Source of the DNA: Dugong dugon
Taxonomy: Eukaryota > Chordata > Mammalia > Sirenia > Dugongidae
Reading direction: 5' to 3'
Length of the DNA: 64,000 nucleotides
Assembly (NCBI GenBank): GCA_030035585.1
Contig: CM057461.1
Span: 172,371,624 to 172,435,623, forward strand
Both the position numbers and the translations under genes were made by a program. Of the stretch, positions 1-14,200 are shown in pieces. The notes beneath the pieces were generated by a model that was given only the letters and a program-made list of their open reading frames with translations, ran no database searches and was not told the DNA's origin. Every line of letters begins with the position of its first letter. Positions within the stretch are counted from its first letter, which is position 1.

Positions 1-509
1 TTGCACAGCTTGGAGTACAGAAATAGGAGGAATCAGGACTCAGGATAAATAAACAAGGGCCTGTCACCAGCAGGACCAGTCATTCTCCCAGCTGCTCTGT
101 TTATCCATTCCTTGGCATTTAGGAAGTCAGAGGAGGAAATTGTTTCATCTGTGCTTATGCAGATTAGTCTGGTCTATTTTGGACCCTAGCTGAGGGGACA
201 GTTTGAAAGAAGAGCCACTGCCTCCTATAGATGAATGTGCTTTTTTAAGAAACCATTTTAGCTGCACCACTCAGGCCTAGAAGATGGATGCCATGAACTT
301 GTACTTCATCGATGACCCCTGCCTTTTACCTTATACTTTCTAACACTCCTGTATGAAATCTTTTCTTTTTTTCCATGACCAAATGGTTCAACTGGTAGCA
401 TCCAACCCATACAATGGATTTTAAATGATTTAATATTTTAAAAGATCTGTATTTTTTAAGAGTTGAGTAGGCTATAATTAGCCCTGGAATGGAGATGAAG
501 CAATCCATG

Positions 510-600
510 TCCTTTATTGTTTCTGCTAATAACTAATTTTGTGACTCGGTCAAGTTACTTCCCCTGTCTGGACCTCAGTTTCCTCAGCGGTAAAAGAGGC
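510..600 (+). repeat. MIR SINE remnant
   Basis: The segment 'caagttacttcccctgtctg' followed by 'cctcagtttcctcagcggta' matches the MIR core (loses about 20% to consensus by eye). Confidence 0.6.
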
Positions 601-1185
601 GTTTGCTATTAAATATCTCTAAACTTCCATTACATTACAAAATTAACTCTCAGAAAGTATAGACCCAAAGCAGGGCCTCAAATTGTCTCTTCCATTAGAA
701 GATGGTTGTTGGGAGAATCTGGGGAAAACACAGCACTGTGGGTTTTTGAAAAAGTCAAACACTCTCCGTCACTTATCTCTTATTCTTTAGTGCTCAGATA
801 AGTCATGCCTGAGGACACCCTCTCTGAAGAAGAGAGTTTCAGATGCCAACCTGGAAGGGAAAAAGGATTCTGGAATGCTGAAGTACATCAGACTCCAGGT
901 ATTGACACCTGGGTCAAAAACATTCATGGAACATTAACAGGGAGAGGGCTCCAGATATACTGTTTACTAATGTTTGGGACATGCATTGTCAACTGGCACA
1001 GTGTTGGCGTAAAGACCCCTTTAATTGGTGGGCAAGAGTGCCACCAAGTGTGCAAAGAAAAAATTCTTTCTTGCTAAACTGCAAACTTCCACAGAGACAA
1101 GGCTTGGGCAGCCTGGCTGGAAGTGCACCTCTCCCTACTGCAGTAGACTAGACCTACTTTCCCACCAGTGTGTGGTGGTGATGCT

Positions 1186-1405
1186 CACAGATTTTGGAAT
1201 GAAATGGTCTGGATTCACATCCCACCTTTGCTGCTCTGGCTCTGGGACCTTGGGCAAGTTACTAAATTTCTCTTGGTCTTAGTAGCCTTATTTATAAAAT
1301 GGGGATTATAACAATAGGACATATTTCTAAGGATTAGTGCAGGGATTAAATTAGATAGTACATTTACGTACCTATTCAGTACTCAACATGTTATGTTATT
1401 ATTAC
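1186..1405 (+). repeat. MIR SINE
   Basis: The order 'gaccttgggcaagttactaa', 'tataaaatggggattataac' and a 'gggattaaattagatagta' tail follows the MIR consensus in + orientation. Confidence 0.7.
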
Positions 1406-2086
1406 AATCTAAGCTCTAAATCATAATACATTTCTTCAGAGAAAAGTTTTTGTTCATGTTTTCTTGTGTTTAAAAGGATGGTTAAAGGTCTAGACTTGCC
1501 TACAACCTACATTTATCACTTACACTGTCTGAAATAGTAGGTTAAAAAGGATTTTGTGGGCCAATCTGGGGAAATAACCACAATGTATAATGCTGTTTCA
1601 AAGAGAAAATGCCTTCCAAGTCCACACTGGCTTAGAAAATTAACTTTCTAAATGGAACTCCTTCATAAGTTAGAGGCTGCTCATGTTTTTCAGTGGAAAT
1701 CAACTCCTAATAGGAAGGAAAATTGGACGCTTTAAAAGTCCATCGGGACTTTTAACACAAAGTTCTATTTGCTGAAGTCTTTCTTTTCTCACAGAGTTCT
1801 ACTTAGCCTACAGTTTATTCTTTGCATACTTGCAAAGCAGTTTTTGTAGTTAAAGCATTATAAAATTGGTATTTTTTTCCCTAATTATGCAAGAACTAAG
1901 AAGGTATAAATCTTACTATACACCATGCCAACTAAATATGCTCTCATTTTAGACAGTATTTTAAGGTCATTTAAAGAAAGCAAAGAGGGGGGGAAGGTAA
2001 GGAAGGAAAGTGGTTCTTCAATTTCAAGAGGAGTACAGCAATCAGAGTTTTAGAAGATTTTAAAGTAAGATTTTCATCTTTTCCAG

Positions 2087-2225
2087 GTAATGAGCCTGTC
2101 GCCCGCTCCCTTATCTCTGTTAATCAAGGCGGCTCCCATTCTGACAGAGGAGATGTATGGAGACATCCAGCCAGCTGCTTGGGAGCTTCTGCTCAGCATG
2201 GATGAGCACATGGCAGGGGCGGCAG
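2087..2225 (+). CDS. UNC80: UNC80 exon w1
   Basis: This exon is 139 nt, entered in phase 0 after 'cttttccag' and ending in phase 1 before 'gtaaag'. It encodes window residues 1-46, beginning VMSLSPAPLSLLIKAAPI and ending DEHMAGAA. The first codon is an internal valine, so this is not the start of the protein. Confidence 0.93.
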
Positions 2226-5200
2226 GTAAAGAAAGACTACCTGAGACCCTGCTTCTGATGCCACTGCAATTACTGATCCCAGTGTTCAAATAAGAGAGCA
2301 GTACATTCATTCCATTTACTCACCTACATCAGGTTGATGGTAATTCCTAGATTGCTAGACAGAGCTGTGCACCATAGAAGGCAGACCCAGGTTCTGTGTG
2401 CACCCTTCCGATTTCACTGTGCTGTTTGCATAAGACCAGTGTGTATACCTCAGAGTGGTCCCAAATTATGGAGGATAGTTTTCCCTGGACACATATTGCA
2501 CTGTATTTACAAAAGATAAAATTATTTTTGTGTGTTGTTGTTATTTCCAGGTTTACCATGAGCTCCCATCATTAGCTTTATTAAATCTTATGTGAGTAAT
2601 GTTCTATGTCCAAATTACAATACAAAAACAAATGTGTTGAAATTTAAGTGACTTGTCCAAGGCTTACCATAGCTAGTAAGTGGGAGTCAGAAAACGTGTG
2701 TTCTTCATTTGTTTCTTTTCTTTTTTTTTTTTTACAGATCCGTTTATTTTTATATAGTTATTTTAATTGAGAAATACACATGGCAAAAATTCAAATAGTA
2801 CCAAAGCATATAAAGTTAAAAACTTCACCTTCTTTCCCATGACTCATGGTTCCCCTCCCCAGAGGCAACAAATTTTAAGTTTTTCAGCAATTCTTCTAGG
2901 GTTCATTATGCATATATATGTATGTAAGTATGTATGCATATATTGGATGTTTTCTTTTTTTAGACAAGTAGAAATATACCATAAAGACTTTTGAAATTTG
3001 CATTCTTCGGTTATTTATACTTAGGAAATCATTTTTAATATTAGTTTATAGTTCTACCTCCATCTTTTTAATGGCTACCAAATATTCCATTGAATGAATG
3101 GACATATCATAATTTAATAAATCAGGACCTATAATGAAAATTTAGGTCTTTTTTGCTCTTTTATGCAATATTGCAATGAATGTCTTTACTTGCATTAAAG
3201 CTCAGGGTTAATATTAGGTGAGTGGGACTTAGATTGTAACAGACTTTGAATGGCAGGCTTAGGAGTGTGGACTTTGCCCTGAACCATGAGAAGAGTTCTG
3301 AGCCAAAGAGAATAGTGTAATCAGAGTGTGAATTATTACCAAACTGGTGTGGCGGCAATGAGTAGAGTAGTTTGGTTTTAGAAACAGTGAGTTTTAGATG
3401 AAGAGGTGACATGTCATTGCTTCTGCCACTGCTGATGGTCTAGCTCCATTACCCAGGAGTCATTTTCAGGAGGTAGGTACAGTCTCACCTTCTCCTCATC
3501 CCCCAAGAATCAAACAAAATTAAGAGATATGTAGTTTATGAATTATTGACTGCTTCTAGCCGCCATGTTCCTGCTGTGTGCGGTGAAAGTTCCCGAGGCC
3601 GTGTCTGACATGTTGATGTCAGAGTTCCACCACCCAGAGACTGTGCAGAGGCTGAACGCAGTCCTCAAGTTCCACACACTTTGGAGGTTTCGCTATCAGG
3701 TCTGGCCCCGGATGGAGGAGGGAGCACAGCAGATTTTTAAGGTGAAGTAGACTTTGCGCATGGGAATTCAGTAAGCAAATCTAACCCAAGGCTTGTTTGA
3801 GCCCTTGAGTCTCAGAGCAAGAGTGTATGGCCAAAAAGATATTTCTTTCTTTTTCCCTAATTATATATGTAAATCTGATTCATACATGAATGAATTCTTG
3901 TTGTTAAAAAATTAAAATATAGACGAATTTAGAATAAGAAAATTAAGGCTCCATAAACCTCGAAATCTCACTACCATCCCCAGAGGTATGCATGTAAAAG
4001 AGGTTTGGGCGTATAACCTTCCAGACATTTTGCTATATATGCACATATCGATGTTTTTTGGAAGATAGGCTAAGTAACACAAACCTAGATCATTTGGTTA
4101 AAATCCTTAATTTTACAGATAAGTAAACTGAAGCCCAAAGAGGTTCATTCTGTGCCCTGTAACAGAAAATATTGGAGAATAGCCATTTTCTATGATGCTT
4201 GTTAGTTTCCTGAAGAATAAGAACCTTAACACTAACTGAGCAGATACTGTCATAATTATACTTCAGACACATTTTATCTTATTTTCTATCTCACTCCATA
4301 CACTCTTCTGATATCAACTAACAGATCCCGCCACCCAGTATAAACTTCACTCTGCCCTCGCCAGTGCTTGGAATGCCATCTGTCCCCATGTTTGACCCCC
4401 CATGGGTCCCTCAGTGCAGCGGGAGTGTCCAGGACCCCATTAATGAAGACCAGTCTGTGAGTAACAGGCACTTTCTTTGCCATATCTTCAGGCTCCATGA
4501 CGTACATGTAAACGAGAAGAACACTGAATATACAAGATAATTTGTTCATGTGTGTCGTAAGAATGTAATAATGGCACAGAAAATCAGCCACAAAAGGTCT
4601 TCGTTCTCATCAATACAACACAAGAAACTAACATCTGCAGATCTCAGAGCCACCACTGTTTTGTTTTATAATCAAAGAAGCAACCACCTTATAAATCTAT
4701 TAAATTAAGCATCAGGCATTGATTTCTTAGGCCAAAGGTAGCATGCTTTCCTCTACTTGTCACAAAAAAAATTAATTTACCCGATAATATGTAAGCTACC
4801 TGAAAGTTAATGATATTGGCCCTGAAAGAGTGAAGAAAAGAAGAGTTGGCAGTTCTTGTCTCCTTGTTTTGACCTCAGTTTATTTTTCATTTTGTTGATC
4901 ATTAGTTTCATCACCACAAACATCACTCCGAGACCTCAGGTCTTACGCTGCTCTTGTATATCACTGCTATATGTAATGGCGCAAACAGATAGCACGCTTG
5001 GCTGCTAACAGAAAGGTTAAAGGTTCAAGTCCACCCAGAGGCTCCTAGGAAGAAAGGCCTGGTGATCTACTTCTGAAAAGTCAACCATTGAAAACCCTAC
5101 GGAGCACAGTTCTACTCTGACACACATGGAGTTGCTATGAGTCGGAAGTAACTCAGTGACAACTGGTTACGTGTAATAATAATTCATAAATAAACCAAAC

Positions 5201-8200
5201 CAAAACTAAACCCATTGCCGTCAAGTCAATTCCCACTCATAGAGTCCCTATAGGACAGAGTAGAACTGCCCCATAGGGTTTCCAAGGAGTGGCTGGTGGA
5301 TTCGAACTGCTGACTTTTTGGTCCGCAGCCAAGGGCTCCAATTCGTAAGTAGAGTTTAAAGCCCTGTTTATATATGGACAAAAACAAGAATATGAACCAT
5401 CTGAAAAATTTAATCTTCAAAAAATACCTTTTTTACCTGTTGAATAACATTTTTCTAAACTACAACAGTAATGTAGAAAATTTGGAAAATAAAGTAAAAA
5501 TAGAAAAAGCACATGTCCTTTTGCACAAACTCATGATTATTCCCTAGCATAAATTACCACAGAATTTATAGCAATTAGTATATAAATAATAAAGGTTTTT
5601 GATACATCTCACAAAGGTTATACTATTTTACCCTTGTATAGTAGCATCTGAACCGCCAACATACTGATCTTTGAGTTTGCTCTTGTACTGGTGATAGGTT
5701 CATTTGAGTGCACACTCTCTAAACCTAGTTCACAATAGATTTGAAACCAAGTCCCTCTATTCTATATCCAGTTTTCTTTTTCTCATTCCATGGTTCTTAT
5801 CCTATTCCGCATGACAATAACACAGCTTAGCTACTTGGCTCTGAAAATGAATTACCATGTGACCCATCAAATGCCTTGAATTGCTGTTGTGCCATTCATC
5901 ATCATAAAATGATATTACGATTTATCACAAAGGGGGCTTCTATGAATGCAGCTCTTTAGAAGAGAGATTAACACCCCCTGCCTACCTGTAGACAGGCCAA
6001 CCAAGAGGTATGATATTACTGTGGTACTTAGACTTTTTTTTAAATTGGTAGCAACGAACTCCAGTGATCACTTCCCTGTTGTAAGACCACTGACTCTGTT
6101 CCCAATGCTCTTGGAACTTGCTTCAGCATAAGCATCATTAAGCTCCAGAAATGAAATAAACCACATAACTCACTGCTTTATATGAGAAATATAGTTCTAG
6201 CCTCCTCTTTTCCATGGTTCTGAATTTCTATTTTACTAACCTTATGAAATACATGTCCTTCATTTAAAACCAGTTCATAAATATCTGGGAAGAAACAGAG
6301 TATTAAAATTTTTTATTTGGTCTTAATGTTTAAAGAGTGGGTCATTGATATCACTCCTAATCCTAAAGAACAAATAGAATTCTTTCCAGAAATTACATAC
6401 ATCCTTGAAGAATTATTCTAATTGAGTGAAAAAGAATAACTTAGTTGAATACAACCTGGAAACTTGGTAGAAAAACCAACAAACAAAGTTCCATGAAACG
6501 AGATCATGGCTGCCCTAAAACTTCCTAAGGACAGACCTTTATGTAATTCATTTGAACACTCTTTATGCCTGTGACCTCACAGAAGAGTTGACAGTAACTA
6601 AACTTGCCTTCATGTCTTCACAGAAATCCTTTTCAGCCCGGGCTGTGTCCCGCTCACATCAAAGGGCTGAACACATCTTAAAGAACTTACAGCAGGAGGA
6701 AGAGAAGAAACGTCTTGGTCGAGAAGCCAGCCTCATCACCGCCATCCCCATCACCCAGGAGGCTTGCTACGAACCCACCTGCACACCCAACTCAGAGCCA
6801 GAAGAAGAAGGTGCCCTCTACACATGGGACCTCTTGGGGGGCTGAGTCACAGGGAAAGGACTTGCTTTGAAATAAGCACTGGCATTTTTACATGACATGA
6901 GATGATTTGCCTCCTCCATCTCTTTCTCTCAACTCCTGACACATCCAAAAAACGAGAAAAGTTGTTTTCTAAATGTTTAGAGCTGGCCTATTTACAATGG
7001 AGCACAGTGTCCATATTGAATGACCCAATATGATAATGGACCAAGTAGAGGTTGTGATTCAGGGAACAGCTGAATTCAGTGTGTAGTAAAGAAATGCGAT
7101 CAATCTTTCATCCTTAAAAAATGGGGTTAATCCATTAATTACTTTCAGCCTTCACAAGCGCAGACAAGTTGTCAGTTGATATCAGAAAAGGATTTATGAA
7201 CCATTCTAAATTCAGCAATTGGCTACCCTGCTTTTTTGGATTTTTTTGGGAGGAATTTTCTGTCTTTCTGTATAGTTTTTTTCCCCTCTCCTAAGCACAC
7301 TCTAAGTTACTTAAGCTTTGTATTCTGAGAGCAGTGTACACTTGTGATGTAAGTACAAATATATGGTCATGATGACCATTTTTGTTATAAAACCAAAGTT
7401 CACATTCCCCATTTTCTTTGCCAGTAGAAGAAGTCACCAATCTGGCATCCCGTCGGCTGTCTGTGAGCCCTTCCTGCACCTCCAGCACTTCCCACAGGAA
7501 TTACTCCTTCCGCCGAGGGTCAGTCTGGTCAGTGCGCTCAGCCGTCAGTGCAGAAGGTGTGTCCTCCAGCAGATGTATTCTTTATTTTTCATGACTTTTG
7601 CATTTTAAAACGTTTTCCAGATAATAAATTAACCTCACTTCATTATACAGTCTTCATTAAATAACTTGTTTCATGACTTGAAGTACTAAAAATATATTAC
7701 ATTAAGTGGTATCCTAAAATACAATTATAATTTAACCCAGCAATTGTCCTTTTTAAGTTGGCTCTATTTTGACTACATTACATGTAATCACGTTGCCAGA
7801 AGTTCAGTAGAGATTATTGTAGGAGGTTGGTAGTTTTCAACCCTGACTACACATAACAATCAAATGGGGAGCTTAAAAAAATGCCCAGGCCATACCCTAG
7901 ACCAAATTAGAATCTCTGAAGGTGGGACCCATGGATTGATATTTTTGAAACCTCCTCAGGTGACTTCCATTGTGAGGCTGAGGCTCAGTAGGATGCTTTA
8001 GGATGCTGTTCTGCGATAATTTAACTACCAGAGGAAGAGCCAAAGCTTATGTTCCTCCTGTAATGAAGTCTGACTTCAGGGGGGAATGTGTGATGCTCTT
8101 CAGTTCCAATAAGTTATAAACATGCTTCTCTAATAATGAATACCGCTATCCATCTGTCAGTTTGTCATACTGTGGCTTACGTGTTGCTATGATACTAGAA

Positions 8201-11200
8201 GTCATGCCACTGGTATTTCAAATACCAGCAGGGTCACCCATGGTGGACAAGTTTCAATGGAATTTTCAGACTAAGACAGACTAGAAAGCAAGACATGGTG
8301 ATCTACTTCCAAAAATTAGCCAATGAGAACCCTATAGATCACAGTAGAATGTTGTCCGATAATACAGTGCTGGAAGGCAAGACCCCTAGATTGGAAGGCA
8401 CTCAAAATACACAGGGGCCACAACAATGGCTTTGAGTATACCAATGACTGTGAAGCTAGTGAAGGACTGGAAAGTGGCAGTGTTTCATTCTGTTGTACAT
8501 GGGGTCACCATGAGTTGGAGCTGACTTGACAGCAACTAACAACAATGATGATGAATAACTGGCTGGGATTCACTGATTCATGATTATACTAATTTCATCA
8601 CTGGTCTATAAAGTCATCATCAATAAGTTATACAGAAATAGAGCAAATGGGCCAGTGGTTCTCAACCCTTGGCTCCAAATCCCTGGGGAGCTTTATAAAA
8701 TGACCAATGCTGATTAACCACAACTTAAGAGGACGGCACAAGGGACATCTCTGTATTTTTTTATAACAGCTTTATTGAGATACAATTCACATACCACAAA
8801 ATTCACCCCTTTAAAGTATGCAATTCTGTGATATTTAGTATATTCACAAAGTGTGCAACCATCACCACTATCTAATTTTACAATATTTTGATCATGCCAA
8901 AAAGAAACCCGATACCTATTAGCCATCATTTCTTGTCCCCAACTCCTCCCACCTCCCAGAAAGTATTATTCTACTTTCTGTTTCTATGAATTTGCCTATT
9001 CTGGACACTTCAGGTAAATAGATTCATACAATACGTGTGTTTGCTTTTGTGTGTGTGTGACTGGATTCTTTCACTTAGCATAATGTTTTCAAGGTTCATC
9101 CAAGTTGTAGTATATATCAGTTATTCGTTCCTTTTTATTCCCAAATAAAAGTCTATCATATGGGTAAAGTCCATTTTACTAATTCATCAGTTGATAGATA
9201 TTTGTGTTGTTTGCGCTTTTTGGCTATTATGAATAATACAGCTATGAATATTCATGTACACCTTTTTTGTAGGAAAATCTGCCAAACTATTTTCCAAAGT
9301 GGCAACTCAACTTCACATTCTTACCAGCAAAGTATGAGAGTTTCCATTGTTCCATATCCTTATCAACATTTGCTACCTTTTTTTAATTTTAATTTTAGCC
9401 ATCTTTGTAGGTGGAAGTATTATCTCATTCTATTTCTCCACAAAACAAAACAAACAAACAAAGAATGACAGAACTTGGGAGTTGAGTTGATTTGTTGTTT
9501 GTTTTGGCATTTTGTATAGCCTCACCTCCTTTTTTTAATTCATGCATTTTCTTATTATTTCTAGGATAATACTGTTAAATAGATAAGCCTTAAACTGGGA
9601 AACGTTATTGCATTAGGATTACAATACTTAGAAAAGCATCCCTATTTTGTCTCCTTTTTCAGATGAGGAGCACACCACTGAACATACGCCCAACCACCAT
9701 GTTCCTCAGCCCCCACAGGCAGTGTTCCCAGCATGCATCTGTGCAGCAGTGCTTCCCATTGTTCATCTAATGGAGGACGGTGAGGTGCGGGAAGATGGAG
9801 TAGCAGGTATAGTTTTGATCAGTAAAAACATCAATAACTCTAAAAAAATATTTAAGCTGTTCATCTGATAGAGGAAAATGGAGTTCTCTCGTACACATTA
9901 TCTACTGACCATATGTTGGGTTTTTTAATGCACATATTATACTTATAGATTTGTAGCACACCGTAATAACACGATCACTTTCTCCATCTTACCCTCCCAC
10001 CACCTTTATGACCAGGATATTGTATTTAAACTGGGTAGTTCTAGTTTAAAACTAAGAACATCATTTCTGATCAGAGAATAGAACAACACTTATTTGGCCA
10101 TATGGAAATCAAAACAATGATTTTGGCCACCTTAGAAATCTTAGCTGTTAGCTTGAAGCCACTAATACCATCCTTGCCACTTGATTACCTTTCCAGAGAT
10201 ACTTCTGATCCATATCCTGACTGTAAGAGTCAAGACTGGATTCTCACTGGACCACCTTCCCCAAGGAAGTAGCACTTTATTTCTCATTAGTTTATTCATT
10301 CCTGAGGATTCCTCATTAGAATTGGGAGACTAATTATTACTGACCGAACTACTTTATGTTGCTGAGGGAGATACTGTTTAAAATGCTCATGTGAACAGTA
10401 AAAGATCATCCCTAATGCTTGTGCATTCTATACCAAAGCATATTTTCTAAAGCCAAATAATTACTTTAGGAATTTGTCCATACAATATTCTTTAGGAATT
10501 TCTCCATATAATAAACAAGGAAATATGACTTTAATAAATACTCACCACTGCTAATATTAGGGTGATTTTCAAGAGAAAGACAACTGCATATATTCACAGA
10601 TGCGTTCTTTACAAAAGCAACATCCATGCCCAAAGACTATCCTACACTTTTTGTTACCTTTTCTTTATAGGTGAAAATGTTCGAGGCCACAACAAAGAGA
10701 ACAAATATCTACATGTCAAAAGAAAAAAAAGTTCATAGAACCTTTTTAAGGCAAAAGAGAGAGACTCATTAAAGTTTAGTAAATTGTACTTTATCTAATA
10801 GACTTATCTCCCTTTAAGACAAATGTTCATTTTCCTTTCTCTTCTGAAGTGAGTGCTGTGGCCCAACAAGTCTTATGGAATTGTCTAATTGAAGATCCAT
10901 CAACAGTTCTTCGACATTTTCTGGAAAAACTGACCATCAGCAACAGACAAGTAAATTCCTCTTCCTTTATGATGTAGCTACATAGCTAAGTGTGAGAACA
11001 CTGTTAAAAGCAAGCAAAACACTTTGTAGTGTAGTGCATGCAACATCAATGCCCTTTGATACCTATGAAATAAATAATTTTAAAATAATGATAATGGTGA
11101 GAAATATTAAACTTTGCTGTGTTGTATTGAAATTCTCCATTAACTGACACCTCTATATGTGTCTGATACATTGCTAATGATGATCCTCAGATACTGCAAG

Positions 11201-14200
11201 ATTCTCAATCTTTTAAACAAAGATTAAATTCTGTATAATGTTCTCTTAATATTGGGTACATTTATTGAATTCTGATTGCTTGGAAGTCCGGGATGCAGGT
11301 AAAATGTATTAGAAAATGTTGAAACTCTTCATTAATCAAAAAATCTAATTAAGCAGACCACCATAGAAGAAGGTTATGCCAAAGAACAGTAGTTTTCTCA
11401 ACAATGGCAAAATACACTGATGATTAAAAATTATTTATTCATTTCAGTGTTATGGTGACAGTCACTGGAAGATTAAATTAAGTTTCTGAAAGGTGGAGTT
11501 AATTGCAAACATCTCAATTTATTCTCCCTTGGGCTAGTTTTAGCTCTTTGACTTGAAACCTAGGAAACATAACTATAAAGTTCAATAAACCAGCTTTGCT
11601 TAATGCTGTAATTCTTCCTCATAGTTCCATTACATATGGGTAGCCATGGCAAATAGAGTTGGCTAAATATACAGCTTTCATGTGATTTGCCTGTGACCTG
11701 TAGTCACAGTCTAAATTTTTATTTTTTTTAAAAAAAGACAGTTGTCTGACTACTGCTCAGTGATTTTATAATATATCAACTCCTAGGAGAAAGGTGTGAC
11801 AGATGGTTTAAATACTACCTAACAAGTGTGAGCATCCGATCAAATCTCACCTCTGACACCAAGCTGTGTGGAAATCAAATCAATGCAATCTATTCTATTT
11901 GCATTCCTAGCTGCACATGCACACTTCTTCTTCTGACCCTAAATACCCAGAGATAGGTCAGATCTCACAAATTATAGGGCAAAGTCCTCTAGACTGTCAA
12001 ATCTGCTCAAGGCTTCAAGACACGAGCTGACCTGCTGGCTACAAATTTGAGGGTTTCCCACTACCCTGTCAGGATGCCAGTTGTAGCATGGAGGTTCCCA
12101 GGGCCCCTCACTTCTGACTTGCTCGCTACAAAGTTGGGGGTTCCTTCTACCCCTCAGGATACCAGCCATAACCTTGGGGGTCTCCAGGTTCCCCTCACTC
12201 CTGACCTGCTGGTTCCCACTACTCCCTTGGGTTGGATAATTCACTAGAACAACCACACAACTCACATATAGTGCTATACTTACAATTATGGTTTTATTAT
12301 AGCAAAAAGGATATACATGAAGAGATGCATAGGGTGAGGTCTGAGAGCGTTCCAATGCAGAGCACCATGTCCCCAAAATGGGCATGCTACCCTCCTACAT
12401 GCATCCTGGGAAGCATACAGAGCTTCAGTATTTATGCTTTTATTCCGGGGTCTCATTAGTAATTCAAACTCCAACCCTCTCCCCTGAGGTCGGCATAGTC
12501 AGGCCCTGCCCAACATGAGTCATAAACCCTCAGGTGTGGTCTGGAGTCCTCATGAAAGCATTTCATTCATTGGGGAAAGTCTAAGATTTTAGAGATTCTC
12601 TCTCAGGAACCAAGAACAAACACCAAATTCTTTGGGTAAAGCTAACTTCTTTATCCCACAATAAGTATCACATATACCATATTAAAATGTTCAACATAAT
12701 TGAAATCATGTAAAGAAACTGCCCCCCTCCTTTCTCCACCCCAGCTTTTCTGAGAAGCCAATTTTATTTCCTACAACATGGAAGCTGAATGAGGCATAAA
12801 AATTCTATTCTTCTTTCAGGATGAATTAATGTACATGCTGCGTAAACTTCTTCTGAATATTGGAGACTTTCCTGCTCAGACTTCTCACATTCTATTCAAC
12901 TACTTGGTGAGTTTCAGCAGCCAATAGGATATAAATGTTCCTTTCCAGGTAGGGAACAGCAATATGAGAGAAGGACCATATGAGATTTTTTTCCCCCCAA
13001 TAAATTTCCATTCATTATGTGACCATCATGGCCACCTAGATTGATTGTATGGGGAAGCTCCTACCTGGCACAATCCTTGGCATATAGTGGCACTCAATAA
13101 ATGTCATTTTCCATCTTCCTTTAGTGACTTCCTTTATAAGACAACTTCCTTATGTTCTTTCTAAATTTTGGTTTTCTGTTGAAAAAAATTCTTTTTTAGT
13201 CATTTTTCCACCTTTCCTATCTCACCATTTGAAACAGAGAGAGAGATAGAGAAGCAAGTGTTGCCTTGATGGCAAGTATTTGTGAGTATATTTTTCCGTG
13301 GTAACTATGCCTTAAACTACCCTGACAGTGCCCCCCTCAACCCTCCAGGATTTACTAGTGTCTTCGCAGTCTCCTCCTTCCATCCCAAATATAGTTTTGG
13401 GACCAAGGTATAATGACTACTCTGAAAACATGCCTTAATCCAGGCAGACGTATGGCCAAATGAATGTCTGTTTTGGGAGAACTCCTTCTTTCTCCCTTAC
13501 TATGGTCAGAGTTTTAATAGAAGGGGAAATATGCTTCTTCAGTGGCATGACAAATTTAACTCACACTACAACTCTGATGTGCAGAGAAAACTTGAAATTC
13601 CTTTCTCTTGTCTATGACTGATTTGATCTTCCTCCCAAGTGCCTACCTACTGATTGGCAAGGGAAAAAATATAAATAAATATCCAACCCAGTTTTAAGCT
13701 CAGACTGATACAAAAAATATAAGCAGTACCTTTAGGTAGTGTTCAGTCTCTCGTATAAAAAATGCTTAGTCTCTAGGAACTCTCCTCCCTTCCCACCACT
13801 TTCCTCTTTGAGAACCATGTGGAGTTGTGGAGAAAAAAGACTGTTCTATCCCTTGTGTTGTGTTGAACTCCTCTATGTGTGAGACAGTGCTGTTTGTCTG
13901 ACTGGTCACTGAAGGCCCTGCTAGCTGAAGCCAAAGCCCATGGCTGCTGTAACTTGAGACCCATATGCTCCCACCAGTACTTACTGAGACTCAATCTCAC
14001 CTCACCTCAGCTCCCGCTGGTGCTGTAAACCCCCTTGAGTCCCAGCCGTGAGTCCCCCTGTGACTTCTGGTTAGGAAATTCCCTGGCTAGAAAGTCCTGC
14101 TCGATGACACCCTGCTGTGGTGATTCCACTTGGAAAACTCTCCAGCTAAACTTTCCATTACTTCTAATCCTGTCCACATCACGCAAAAACCAAAGGTGGA

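Larger units (their letters stand above)
1..2086 (+). other. UNC80 intron upstream of w1
   Basis: I see no exon that joins w1 in phase. The stretch holds two MIR remnants (annotated separately) and otherwise plain AT-rich intron. The pyrimidine tract just before 2087 belongs to the w1 acceptor. Confidence 0.7.

Noticed and set aside
805..1282. Two overlapping open frames (90 and 85 codons) on + strand
   Set aside because: The first follows directly on a stop, has no splice site joining w1 in phase, and the second runs into a MIR repeat.
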